Shown piece by piece: positions 42,108 through 51,055 of a stretch of DNA of 52,968 bases. The DNA comes from Ignavibacteriaceae bacterium (GTDB lineage Bacteria; Bacteroidota; Ignavibacteria; Ignavibacteriales; Ignavibacteriaceae), in contig JABDPB010000112.1 in assembly GCA_013042995.1 (NCBI GenBank), forward strand, positions 1 through 52,968. Reading direction: 5' to 3'. Made by a program: the position numbers and the translations under genes. Numbering within the stretch: position 1 is the first letter of the stretch; the number at the start of each line of letters is the position of its first letter. The notes under the pieces were generated by a model. The model did not search any database, had not been told where the DNA came from, and was given only the letters and a program-made list of their open reading frames with translations.

Positions 42108-43198
42108 TTCAGCGTCTTTTTTGATGTTTTGTAGACTGAACTAATACCAATTGCTATCATTAGGATGATCTGTACAGGGTGAATTAAAACATTAATTAGA
42201 AGATTCTGTTTACTGGAAAGTGACGTAGATATTCTTCCGATTATTATAATTAAAACAACCCAAATGAACTTTGAGTTCACAAAAATCATTAAAAAAGGAA
42301 GAAAAAATGACGATAATAGAAAAACAAGAAATAGTGCAAAAACAACCGGAGGAAGATTAAATCCAGAATAAAAGTTTTTTGTAAAACCAATAACTCCTTG
42401 TCTGAAGCCTGTATACATCCTGCAAGAAATAGAGTTTTCTCCTAAATAAGTCATCATTTTAAAACCAAATTTCTTCACATTTCTCGCAATTTCCATATCC
42501 TCTACAACTTTGCTTGCAACCTCTCTGTGCCCACCAATTTTATCATAAGTGTTTCTTTCAATCAATAAGAGCTGCCCGTTTGCAGCAACGAAAGATTTCT
42601 TTTCTGAAGAATAGACTTTTATCAAAGGTAGAAAGGTTAAAAGTAAAAAATTCATAAGCGGTACGATCAGCCATTCACCAAATGATTCTATGATTTGAGT
42701 GGGGAAGCATGTTAAAAGTTGTATTTGATGTTTATCAATTAGCTTTAAACAAGACTCTATAACATGGGAACTCTGCCTTACATCGGCATCCATAAATACT
42801 AAGTATTTGCCATTTGCTTCAAGAGAAAGCTGATGGCATGCCCAATTTTTTCCTATCCAGTTTTTTGGGATTGGTTTACCCGAAATAAGATTTGTTTTCT
42901 GACTAATTCCAAAATCGGAGATTTTATTTTTAATAATACTTGCTGTTCTATCTTCCGATTCATCATCTAGAATTATTAGTTCGTAATTCTGATATGTTTG
43001 GTTGTAAACATCTGAGATACAATTTGCAATATTTTGTTCTTCATTTCTTGCAGGAACTAATATCGAGACTAGCGGCTCGCTTATTAGTTCATTTTTTGAT
43101 TGCTTAATCCTTGGTACGGTAAAGAAATTATAAATTGAAACAATAGTTGTGATTGTGCTAAAGAAAAGGGCAGAATAGAAAATAATTTCTACAGCCAT
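42086..43198 (-). CDS. GT2 glycosyltransferase, CruG-like (370 aa)
   Basis: An N-terminal helix precedes the GT-A core (SILVPARNEEQNIANCI, ELIILDDESEDRTA, FMDADVRQSS with the DxD), and two to three helices follow in the C-terminal part. It is the membrane glycosyltransferase typical of carotenoid clusters, acting on the hydroxyl made by CruF (CruG/CrtQ-like). The sugar cannot be predicted. It precedes and overlaps cruF. Confidence 0.85.
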   Translation of the reverse strand: MAVEIIFYSALFFSTITTIVSIYNFFTVPRIKQSKNELISEPLVSILVPARNEEQNIANCISDVYNQTYQNYELIILDDESEDRTASIIKNKISDFGISQKTNLISGKPIPKNWIGKNWACHQLSLEANGKYLVFMDADVRQSSHVIESCLKLIDKHQIQLLTCFPTQIIESFGEWLIVPLMNFLLLTFLPLIKVYSSEKKSFVAANGQLLLIERNTYDKIGGHREVASKVVEDMEIARNVKKFGFKMMTYLGENSISCRMYTGFRQGVIGFTKNFYSGFNLPPVVFALFLVFLLSSFFLPFLMIFVNSKFIWVVLIIIIGRISTSLSSKQNLLINVLIHPVQIILMIAIGISSVYKTSKKTLKWKGRYI

Positions 43199-43201
43199 AT
43201 G

Positions 43202-43867
43202 CTATCTACTTTCAAAAAGATCCATTACAAAGCTCTGATTGAAAGCAGATTCATTCAAGGCATCGATATTATCAAAAAATTCTTTTTCGAATAGCCTGAA
43301 GTCCTCTAAGATGTTTGGAGCTTTAATAGATCTTCCTGCTCTGAAGATAATCGACGGATTTTTTTTATTGTAGTGTTGAATCTTAAAGGCTACGGGTAGT
43401 ACCATGCAATTGTCGTCTATATTTCTTATAAATAGTTGCAATCCCTTGTTTAGCTTTAACGGTCTTTTGTCGAATGATTCAATTTCTCCCTGTGGGTAAA
43501 ATACAATAGCATTTGAGGCGCCCTTAAATAGTTTTTGTGTATACTTTAATGCCTTAGAAATATTTACCGGATTTTTCGGCTCAATTGAGTATGCACCTAC
43601 GTATTTAAAGAACCAGTATCTTTCCAGCTCCTCTTGCAGCATCATAATAAATATTTTTCTCAGAAATAAATCATAATTAAGCTTGTAAATAAAAAAACCA
43701 TCCCACCAGCTGAAATGATTTGGAGCGAGAATAACCGATTTCTCTTTTGGTAGTTCAGAGGGAAGATTTGCTAGAAAGAAATTGGAAAAGTTTTTTCTTA
43801 GTAATCTATTTGAATAAGCCTTAAACACATACTGAGCTGCTTTGTTATGTCTTGCTTCAATTATCAT
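43202..43867 (-). CDS. PlsC-type acyltransferase (221 aa)
   Basis: The acyltransferase motif NHFSWWD supplies the catalytic His-x4-Asp. A second block FYPQGEIE and a membrane-associated basic N-terminus are also present. In green sulfur bacteria a related acyltransferase (CruD) adds a fatty acid to the carotenoid glucoside, which fits its place between a desaturase and the glycosyltransferase. It overlaps the preceding gene by four bases. A general phospholipid role is possible but less likely here. Confidence 0.8.
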   Translation of the reverse strand: MIIEARHNKAAQYVFKAYSNRLLRKNFSNFFLANLPSELPKEKSVILAPNHFSWWDGFFIYKLNYDLFLRKIFIMMLQEELERYWFFKYVGAYSIEPKNPVNISKALKYTQKLFKGASNAIVFYPQGEIESFDKRPLKLNKGLQLFIRNIDDNCMVLPVAFKIQHYNKKNPSIIFRAGRSIKAPNILEDFRLFEKEFFDNIDALNESAFNQSFVMDLFESR

Positions 43868-45360
43868 TTTTCGTATTTAAGAATTTGATCAACGGCCAGT
43901 TTACCGGAAAGCATTACAAGTGGAATTCCGCCGCCTGGATGAGAACTTCCACCACAAAAATATAATCCCTTATATTTTTTTGATCGATTTTGTTGTCTTA
44001 AGAAAGCAGCTGTTCTTGAATTCGATGAAATACCATATATACTGCCAAGCCGGCTACCGGTTTGGGATTCAATTTTTTCTGGTGTTAGTACTTCTTCTTC
44101 GACAATCAGTTTATTTAAATCTATTTCACGTATAGAATTAATTTTATTTATGACCCTTTCTCTTGTTTTTTTTATCTCTTCTTTCCAATCCTGACCTGAA
44201 ATGTATGGTGTATTAATAAGAACAAACCAATTTTCAAATCCCTCGGGTGCATCGCTTTTATTAAACTTACTGGAAATATAAATATATATAGTTGGATCTT
44301 CAGGACATTTCTTCAAATCAAATATTTCTTCAAATTCCTTTTCATAGTTGCCCGAAAAGATAATGTTGTGGATTTCAAGATCAGGATGATCACCCTTTAT
44401 GCCCCAGTAAAAAACTATTGCTGATGATGAAGGCTCCAATGATTCGTATCTTTTAGAAGCCCTGCTTGCACTATCACTTAGCATGTTTTTATAAGTGGAA
44501 TTTACATCTGCGTTTGAAATAATAATGTCATAATTTTCTGTCAGATCATCTTCATTTTTATTTATGTAACTAATACCATTCACCTTATTCCCATTCAGAT
44601 TAATTTTTTTCACCACGGAATTAAAATGGAATTTAACTCCCATTTCTTTGCAAAGCTTAAAAAGAACCTCCACTATTTTATATACCCCGCCTTCACAAAT
44701 ATACCCGCCAAGTGAGTATTCAACGTGCTGAATAGTGTTGAGTGTGGCAGGAGCGTGGTATGGGTTAGAGCCGCTGTATGTTGCGTACCGATTAAACAAT
44801 TGAATAGTTTTCGGATCTATAAAAAAAGATTTATTTGCCTCATCAACTGTTCTGAAAACATCTATACTCTTTAGGTTTAATAAAGACTTTATTGATTTAG
44901 CACTTAATAGATTTTTTAGGTTTGTTGGTGAGTTTAATAGAAAAATATCTGTTGTCAGATCATATATTTTTTTACAGTAATTTAGGTGCTTTTTTAATGT
45001 ACTGGGAGTATCAGAAGTCTTGTTTTCAATTTCATTTGAAAATTTTTCAACATCACTGTACGCATTAAGAACAGATTTATCAGGATAAAAGTACTTGCAG
45101 AGCATATCAAGTTTTTGAAGCTTTAAATAATTCTTAAGTTTATAGCCCGCCGTTTGTAGAATCTCCTCGAGAATAAAAGGCATTGTAATGAGGGATGGCC
45201 CTGTGTCGAACCTGAATTTGTTAATGTGAAGGGAATTAGCTTTTCCACCGGGAAAGGAGCCCATTTCAAAAACTGTAACTTTGTAGCCCTTTTTAGAGAG
45301 TAATAAGGCAGAGGTTAAACCACCAAGCCCAGATCCGATTACAGCAACTTTTTTTGTCAT
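43864..45360 (-). CDS. crtD: carotenoid 3,4-desaturase (CrtD-like, 498 aa)
   Basis: A phytoene-desaturase-family flavoprotein with GSGLGGLTSALLLS (FAD), GGKANSL, the RYATYSGSNPYHAPATLNTI block typical of CrtD, and the terminal GGSSHPGGGIPLVMLSGKLA. CrtD desaturates the C3-C4 bond of 1-hydroxylated carotenoids and extends conjugation. With cruF in the same operon this is more likely than a second phytoene desaturase, though the two groups are hard to separate by eye. Confidence 0.8.
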   Translation of the reverse strand: MTKKVAVIGSGLGGLTSALLLSKKGYKVTVFEMGSFPGGKANSLHINKFRFDTGPSLITMPFILEEILQTAGYKLKNYLKLQKLDMLCKYFYPDKSVLNAYSDVEKFSNEIENKTSDTPSTLKKHLNYCKKIYDLTTDIFLLNSPTNLKNLLSAKSIKSLLNLKSIDVFRTVDEANKSFFIDPKTIQLFNRYATYSGSNPYHAPATLNTIQHVEYSLGGYICEGGVYKIVEVLFKLCKEMGVKFHFNSVVKKINLNGNKVNGISYINKNEDDLTENYDIIISNADVNSTYKNMLSDSASRASKRYESLEPSSSAIVFYWGIKGDHPDLEIHNIIFSGNYEKEFEEIFDLKKCPEDPTIYIYISSKFNKSDAPEGFENWFVLINTPYISGQDWKEEIKKTRERVINKINSIREIDLNKLIVEEEVLTPEKIESQTGSRLGSIYGISSNSRTAAFLRQQNRSKKYKGLYFCGGSSHPGGGIPLVMLSGKLAVDQILKYEK

Positions 45361-45423
45361 AAAATATGCATGTAATTGTACTCAGACAAAAAATCTAATC
45401 TGAAATATAGTCTAGTCTTTATT

Positions 45424-46269
45424 CTAAGTAGTCTTGATAACCTTTACTTCAAGATAAGATTTTAACAAGAGGTAAAATTTATACCAGTTTGATACTCTTA
45501 CTCGTTTACTTTTCAGTTGCTCAACATCCAATCTTTTAATTTTTTTGAAGAGCATTAAATAGTAAAGATATGCAGAATAAACTCCCAGCTTAACAGCAAT
45601 TGGAAGCTTAACTATACCCTTAAAGGCCTCTTTAAACTCAACGTCCACTTCTTTTTCAAGAAGTGCTTTATTGGAGTTATCGATAAAATCAAAGTGATGC
45701 ACACCGGGCAGATAAATTCTTCCTCTGTCATTAATATCGCTTTGAATGTCCCTCAAAAAGTTTACTTTTTGAAAAGCAGCTCCAAGCATTCTTGCTGAAT
45801 GTTCAAGCTCATCATATTTTATCTTGTCTCCATCGAGAAAAACTTTTAAACACATAAGACCAACAACTTCAGCAGATCCATAAATGTATTCATCGTAAAC
45901 TTCTCTATCATAAGATTCGTTTGATAAATCCATCTCCATACTTTTCAAGAATGCAACTATTAGCTTGTGGTCAATATCATAATTATTAACCGTCTCCTGG
46001 AAAGCATGCAAAACGGGATTGGTTGAAATTTTATTTTCAATTGCATTCCACGTGTCTTCTTCAAACTTTTTAAGTAATTCTTTTTTGTCAAAATCGTGAA
46101 AGGTGTCTACAATTTCATCGGCTACTCTAACAAAGCCGTAAATTGCAAAGATGGGGTCTCTATATTCAGGTTTGAATACTTTAATCCCCCAGCTAAACGA
46201 GGTGCTATAGGCAACAGTAAGCTTTTTACTTAGCTTATAACTTGTTTTACTGTACTGTTCTAAAGTCAT
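45424..46269 (-). CDS. crtB: phytoene synthase (281 aa)
   Basis: The two aspartate-rich motifs are seen: RVADEIVD (Asp51, Asp55) and NFLRDIQSDINDRGRIYLP. They bind the diphosphate magnesium ions. The enzyme condenses two geranylgeranyl diphosphates to phytoene. The start overlaps crtI by 23 bases and the length is normal for CrtB. It feeds the desaturase encoded just upstream. Confidence 0.93.
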   Translation of the reverse strand: MTLEQYSKTSYKLSKKLTVAYSTSFSWGIKVFKPEYRDPIFAIYGFVRVADEIVDTFHDFDKKELLKKFEEDTWNAIENKISTNPVLHAFQETVNNYDIDHKLIVAFLKSMEMDLSNESYDREVYDEYIYGSAEVVGLMCLKVFLDGDKIKYDELEHSARMLGAAFQKVNFLRDIQSDINDRGRIYLPGVHHFDFIDNSNKALLEKEVDVEFKEAFKGIVKLPIAVKLGVYSAYLYYLMLFKKIKRLDVEQLKSKRVRVSNWYKFYLLLKSYLEVKVIKTT

Positions 46270-47728
46270 TTTCTATCCTCTCCATTACTAATTTCGAACT
46301 TATGATTACCATTGGCAACCCGGTTCCTGGAGTTGTGGATGCGCCAACGTAATATAAATTAGAAAGTTTTTCGTCTTTGTTTTTTGGTCTGAAAGCACCA
46401 ACCTGATTTATATCATGCGCTAATCCCAAACCAGAGCCTTTGTAAAGATTAAGCATGTTTGCCCAATCATCAGGCGCTAATATTTTTTTAGTTAGAATAT
46501 TTTTTTGGATATTAAAACCGACCCTAATTGAAAGATCATCAATAATATTGTTTGCAAGTTCATCTCTATCTTCCCAAGATTTTTTATACCGTAGATCGGG
46601 AACAGGACAAAGTATAAATAAGTTTTCACATCCTTCAGGCGCACAATTTGATTCCGATTTTGACAGTGCATTTACATAATAGTATGGTTTCTGCGGACTG
46701 ATAGATGATGTAAAAATCGTGTCAGCGTAACCTCTAAAGTTGCTTCCAAGAAAATAATTGTGGTGCATCAGTTTATCAATTTTACCCTCTATGCCAAGGT
46801 ATATTGTAAATGGTGCTAACGTCCAATGCATCTGATCTAATTTATCCTCACTAAACTTTTCCCTGTTCAATATTTTACCTCGAAATGATGCAGCATCTGA
46901 ATTGGAGATAAATATATCTGCCTCCCATTTTTTTCCATTTTGATCTAAAACTTCATACAATCTGCCGTTATTATTGCCTGCACTTACAATCTCTGTATTA
47001 TAAACTATATCAACGTCTTTTTCTTCTAAAATTTTAACTACTTCCTCAACCAGCCGATACATTCCACCTTTTACCCTCCAGTAGCCGTTGTGTTTCATTT
47101 CTGTGTAGTTTAGTAATGAATATATAGCAGGAGTTTGAAACGGTGTTGAACCGAGGAAGAAAGCAACAAGTGAAAAAATTACCCGAACCTCTTCTGATGA
47201 AAAATGTTTTTCTACTTCCCCCCACATATTTCTTTGAAGATAGGGAAGGTGTTTTAGAGGAACACGGCTTAATTTTAAAACATAATCTAGCTTATTGCTA
47301 AAATTAGTTTTTACAACTTTATCCATAGTATCATGAAAGAAATTACCCGCACGGTCCAAATACTTTTTAGCATTCTCTTCTAAATTTGGTTCTATATCAT
47401 TAAACTCTTCTGCCAGTTTTTTCAGATCTTTATAAATTAATCGTGGTTTTTCCTGTCCCTGAAAAAACACCTGATATATTGGATCAAGTTCTTCAAGTTC
47501 TATTGGTATTTCAGTATTTATACTATTAAATAATTCTTCAAGTTCATAAGTCATGCTCATAAAGGAAGGTCCCATATCAAAACGAAAACCATCTTGCTCA
47601 ACCACATTCATTCTTCCACCCGGAGTTGAATGTTTTTCAAGAATTGTTACACTGTAACCTTTGCTTGAAAGCCTTAAAGCGGTTGCAAGACCGCCTAAAC
47701 CGGAACCTATGATAATTGCTTTTTTCAT
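46247..47728 (-). CDS. crtI: phytoene desaturase (493 aa)
   Basis: FAD-binding GSGLGGLATALRLSSKG, PGGRMNV, the GPSFMSM stretch, and the C-terminal VGASTTPGTGLPMVIISSKLV are CrtI landmarks. It converts phytoene to lycopene in the membrane. It is the first gene of a ten-gene minus-strand operon with overlapping or closely spaced genes down to crtU. The promoter must lie within 47729-47916, but none is obvious there. Confidence 0.92.
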   Translation of the reverse strand: MKKAIIIGSGLGGLATALRLSSKGYSVTILEKHSTPGGRMNVVEQDGFRFDMGPSFMSMTYELEELFNSINTEIPIELEELDPIYQVFFQGQEKPRLIYKDLKKLAEEFNDIEPNLEENAKKYLDRAGNFFHDTMDKVVKTNFSNKLDYVLKLSRVPLKHLPYLQRNMWGEVEKHFSSEEVRVIFSLVAFFLGSTPFQTPAIYSLLNYTEMKHNGYWRVKGGMYRLVEEVVKILEEKDVDIVYNTEIVSAGNNNGRLYEVLDQNGKKWEADIFISNSDAASFRGKILNREKFSEDKLDQMHWTLAPFTIYLGIEGKIDKLMHHNYFLGSNFRGYADTIFTSSISPQKPYYYVNALSKSESNCAPEGCENLFILCPVPDLRYKKSWEDRDELANNIIDDLSIRVGFNIQKNILTKKILAPDDWANMLNLYKGSGLGLAHDINQVGAFRPKNKDEKLSNLYYVGASTTPGTGLPMVIISSKLVMERIENDFRTVQ

Positions 47729-47802
47729 TTTATAATTTTGGGACTAAGAAGGTAATAATAAGATACAATTTTCGTGTATAAGATTCTGTTAATTTTATAT
47801 TA

Positions 47803-47907
47803 AATGAGGAAATTGTCTGCATCTTTACAAGACTATCCTCGCTAACAATTCGTGTCATGCTTAACATTTGATTGGAGCATATCGTGTCGCAGACAATTTT
47901 CCTCATT
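47803..47907. repeat. 18-19 bp inverted repeat with a 68-bp spacer
   Basis: The left arm (47803-47820, AATGAGGAAATTGTCTGC) pairs with the right arm (47889-47907), with a single extra A in the right arm. A smaller inverted pair (ATGCT/AGCAT) lies inside. It could be a structured leader or terminator before crtI, or a small inverted-repeat element. Confidence 0.6.
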
Positions 47908-47916
47908 GATTCGGGC

Positions 47917-49644
47917 TTATTTAAGAAGATTCATTTTCTTTATTTCTCTAAAGTTCCCAGCATTTAATTCATATAGGTAAATACCAGATGCTAATTCCGC
48001 AGCATCAAAAGTAAACCTGTAAGAACCTGCTGAAAGATTTTCGTTCACCAAAGTTGCAACCTCGCTGCCGAGAATGTTGTAAACTTTCAAAGATACTAAT
48101 TCACTATTTGGAATTGAAAAGTTAATTGATGTACTTGGGTTAAACGGATTTGGGTAGTTCTGTGAAAGCGAGTAATTATTGGGCAATACTTCAGAAATAT
48201 TTTCAACACTTGCAACACCTTCTGGAAACTCACCTACTGTTCCATCTGCAAGAGCAAAGTACAAACCAAAAGCTTCACCATTCTGGTTGCTACCAGGTGT
48301 TAAGAAACCAGATGCAAATACAACCGCACTTCCACCACCTAGTCCTGAAAGATCAGCAACATATGAATTAACTAAAGTTGTACCGTCTGCCAATGTTAAA
48401 TCCAAAGTATAAGCTGAAGGAGGAACATTTATATATCCAGTAATATCGCCATAAGCAGCATCATCAACCAAAGTTGCTACATTTCTGGCAATTACATCTA
48501 CAGTAGGCGCGTCAGTTGAACCATGAAGAACAAAGAAATCTACGTCACTACTGGTTCCCGTTTCACGAGCCATTGCATTTATGAAAAGTGTAAAAGCAGT
48601 GCTTCTTCCATCTGGATTTGCAGCATAAGAATTTGGATCTAAAACACCGTTTGCTATCGCAACGTATGTATCACCATTAACTAAGGTTACATTGAAGTTT
48701 TTTAAGGTATCACTTGCAGATCCACTATTACCAGGTGCAACACCAATATTTATTTCAACACCAGCTGGTGCATCTATAAAAGGAGTTGCGGCTCTGAATG
48801 CAAAATCGTCTAATAAAAGAGTTCCATCTAAATAAATATCTACTGGATCTGCTACAATATCAGCAGCATTGTGAATAACCTGCAATCTTGCAAGCTGAAC
48901 AGATGGAAATGTAACAACATCACCATTAGGCAATGCAGCAAAAATTCCAAAAGCTGGACCATTTTGGTTATTAGCAGGAGTTAAAAATCCCGAAGCAAAC
49001 ACAACTGCAGCTCCACCACCCAATCCACTAAGATCAGCTTCGAAGGAGGCAACTATTGTTGAATTGTCACTGCCGGGAGTTACATCAAGAATATATGATG
49101 CTGGCGGAACAGTTACATAATCTGTTATGTCGCCATAAGCTGCATCATCAACTAATGTAGCCACTCTTCGTGCAAGCACATCAACTGTAGGGGCATCGGT
49201 AGAACCATGCAATACAAAGAAATCAACATCACTGCTGGTTCCTGTTTCTCTTGCCATTGCCTTAACAAATAAAGTGAATGCAGTGCTTCTTCCGTCTGGG
49301 TTTGTAGCAAAAGAATTAGGATCTAAAACACCGTTAGCAATAGCTACGTAAGTTTCATTTTCAGTTAAGGTAACGGTAAAATTTTTAATTGTGTCTGCAG
49401 CGGATGTGCTGTTAGGACCAGCAACGCCAATATTAATCGGTGTACCTGCAGGTGCATCTATATAATCGGTAGCTTCTCTAAATCCGAAGTTATCTAAAAG
49501 CAAAGTTCCGTTTAAATAAATATCCACTGAAACTGCACCTGGATCAGCAGCGTTATGAATTACCTGCAGTCTTGCAGTTTGTGCGAATAAACTAGTCATC
49601 CCCGTTAAAATAAAAATTAGTAAAAGTGCCTTTATTGGTTTCAT
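47917..49644 (-). CDS. secreted protein with two DUF4397 repeats and a T9SS sorting domain (575 aa)
   Basis: A signal peptide (MKPIKALLLIFILTGMTSLFAQ) is followed by two near-identical repeats of about 230 residues. Both begin ARLQVIHNAAD and include ATDYIDAPAG- or ATPFIDAPAG-type, VDFFVLHGSTDAPTVDV and DLSGLGGG segments, typical of DUF4397. The last 85 residues (NYPNPFNPSTSINFSIP to KKMNLLK) are a type IX secretion sorting domain, so the protein is exported to the cell surface. Function unknown. It lies 32 bases after the ECF sigma gene on the same strand. Confidence 0.9.
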   Translation of the reverse strand: MKPIKALLLIFILTGMTSLFAQTARLQVIHNAADPGAVSVDIYLNGTLLLDNFGFREATDYIDAPAGTPINIGVAGPNSTSAADTIKNFTVTLTENETYVAIANGVLDPNSFATNPDGRSTAFTLFVKAMARETGTSSDVDFFVLHGSTDAPTVDVLARRVATLVDDAAYGDITDYVTVPPASYILDVTPGSDNSTIVASFEADLSGLGGGAAVVFASGFLTPANNQNGPAFGIFAALPNGDVVTFPSVQLARLQVIHNAADIVADPVDIYLDGTLLLDDFAFRAATPFIDAPAGVEINIGVAPGNSGSASDTLKNFNVTLVNGDTYVAIANGVLDPNSYAANPDGRSTAFTLFINAMARETGTSSDVDFFVLHGSTDAPTVDVIARNVATLVDDAAYGDITGYINVPPSAYTLDLTLADGTTLVNSYVADLSGLGGGSAVVFASGFLTPGSNQNGEAFGLYFALADGTVGEFPEGVASVENISEVLPNNYSLSQNYPNPFNPSTSINFSIPNSELVSLKVYNILGSEVATLVNENLSAGSYRFTFDAAELASGIYLYELNAGNFREIKKMNLLK

Positions 49645-49676
49645 TATTTCCCTTTCAAAGTAAAAATGTTTTATTA

Positions 49677-50276
49677 TTAGTTTAAGTAACCGTTCACTTT
49701 GGCGTAACCGAAGAGCTCGTCCTGTAAAAGTTTTCGAGCCCTGTGAAGACGTGAACGGACAGTGCCAATAGGAATTTCAGTTATATCTGCGATTTCTTCA
49801 TAGGTATAACCTTCCAAGTCACACAAAAGAAAAACCTCTCTCATTTTTGATGGAATTTTTAAGAGCGCTTCAGAAAGTTCATCATCTAGTAAATTGTTAT
49901 AAAAATCAAGATCAAGATTATTATCCTTCGCCTGGTCTGATTTTATAGTTTCATAAATGTCTTCTATTTCATCATAATCAAGCTTGGCAGGTTCTCTTTT
50001 TGACTTTCTGTAATTATTGATGAAGGTATTCTTCAAAATCATAAACATCCAGGCTTTGCTGTTTGTGCCATTTTCAAACTGATGATAGTTTTTATATGCC
50101 TTGTAATATGTTTCCTGCAGAAGATCTTGCGCATCATCTGCATTTCTTGCAATCTTTAATGCATAGTTGTATAATGCATCTTGATGAGGCACGGTTTCAT
50201 TTTCAAACTTTTGATGTTTTTCAATTTCTAGTTCGTTTAATTTTTTATCTTCTGTGTTATACATTGCACTATCCAT
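49677..50276 (-). CDS. ECF-family RNA polymerase sigma factor (199 aa)
   Basis: Region 2 reads ALKIARNADDAQDLLQETYYKAYKNYHQFENGTNSKAWMFMILKNTFINNYRK, and region 4 reads LLKIPSKMREVFLLCDLEGYTYEEIADITEIPIGTVRSRLHRARKLLQ. There is no adjacent anti-sigma gene. It sits after the fasciclin gene, 19 bases downstream, behind the CarH-type operator. In Streptomyces a comparable LitR/LitS pair switches on carotenoid genes in light. The same role is proposed here. Confidence 0.92.
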   Translation of the reverse strand: MDSAMYNTEDKKLNELEIEKHQKFENETVPHQDALYNYALKIARNADDAQDLLQETYYKAYKNYHQFENGTNSKAWMFMILKNTFINNYRKSKREPAKLDYDEIEDIYETIKSDQAKDNNLDLDFYNNLLDDELSEALLKIPSKMREVFLLCDLEGYTYEEIADITEIPIGTVRSRLHRARKLLQDELFGYAKVNGYLN

Positions 50277-50295
50277 TCTTTAATTATTGAAATAT

Positions 50296-50799
50296 TTATT
50301 CAGGAATTAAAACAGTGTCTATTATGTGAATTACTCCGTTAGAAGCCATAACGTCTGCAGTCGTTACTGTTGCGTTATTTATCATAACAGAACCATCTTT
50401 TACTTTTATATCTACATTCTTTCCTGCTAGTGTTTCAGCTTCATTAAGCTCAACTACTTTTTTTGCAGTAACTTTACCTGATACTACGTGGTAAAGAAGA
50501 ATAGTTTTTAGAGTTTCTTTATCCTTGAGTAATGATTCGATAGTTCCTTCAGGAAGTTTTGCAAATGCATCATCTGTTGGTGCAAAGACTGTGAATGGTC
50601 CATCACCTTGTAAAGCTTCTACTAAACCAGTTTCAGTTAGAGCTTTAGCTAAAGTTTTGAAATTTCCGTTCTCAACTGCTATTGTTACTATGTCTTTGTC
50701 AGAACCTTTCTTTTTGTGTCCATCTGCTATTGAGATAGAAACGAATGTGAGGGCGAGTATTAAAGTTGCTATTGTCAACTTTGAGATTGAATGTAACAT
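50296..50799 (-). CDS. secreted fasciclin (FAS1) domain protein (167 aa)
   Basis: The ATG at 50799 follows AAGGAG; the longer frame adds 15 residues. A signal peptide (MLHSISKLTIATLILALTFVSISIADG) precedes one FAS1 domain with GPFTVFAPTDDAFAKLP, LLYHVVSGKV and VIHIIDTVLIPE. FAS1 domains mediate adhesion, and a cyanobacterial-type FAS1 protein is often found beside light-regulated genes. It is the first gene of the divergent unit controlled by the CarH-type operator. Confidence 0.92.
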   Translation of the reverse strand: MLHSISKLTIATLILALTFVSISIADGHKKKGSDKDIVTIAVENGNFKTLAKALTETGLVEALQGDGPFTVFAPTDDAFAKLPEGTIESLLKDKETLKTILLYHVVSGKVTAKKVVELNEAETLAGKNVDIKVKDGSVMINNATVTTADVMASNGVIHIIDTVLIPE

Positions 50800-50861
50800 G
50801 TTGTTACTCCTTGTGTTTTTGTTATTGATTTTTTTTAGTTCCATTTTTTTTGTTTATTAAA

Positions 50862-50911
50862 TGTCTAAAAATTGTCTATACAATAATAATAAAATGTCTA
50901 AGCTTTGTCAA
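50862..50911 (-). promoter_or_regulatory. CarH-type operator of 11-bp direct repeats over a sigma-70 promoter
   Basis: On the minus strand the repeats are TTGACA (50906-50911), TAGACA (50895-50900), TAGACA (50873-50878) and TAGACA (50862-50867). Starts are 11, 22 and 11 bases apart, all in the same 11-bp register. The first is also the -35 box. A 17-base spacer leads to TATTAT (50883-50888) as -10. CarH-type repressors bind tandem 11-bp direct repeats at just such promoters. Confidence 0.75.
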
Positions 50912-51015
50912 GTCTTTTTTAAAATATTTTTTTGAAAAACTTAAATGGAACTTAATAAATACTCTTTTCGTTTGAAATTAGGAGAAATTAGTAAAAATTA
51001 ATAAAATCAACTTTG

Positions 51016-51044
51016 TTGACTTGTATTAGACAGAATTGTAATTT
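51016..51044 (+). promoter_or_regulatory. promoter of the CarH-like gene with two 11-bp-spaced repeats
   Basis: TTGACT (51016-51021) and, 17 bases on, TAATTT (51039-51044) form a sigma-70 promoter. TAGACA at 51027-51032 lies 11 bases after the -35 box, the same arrangement as in the divergent promoter. Autoregulation by CarH is likely. Confidence 0.65.
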
Positions 51045-51055
51045 AGGAATAGAAA

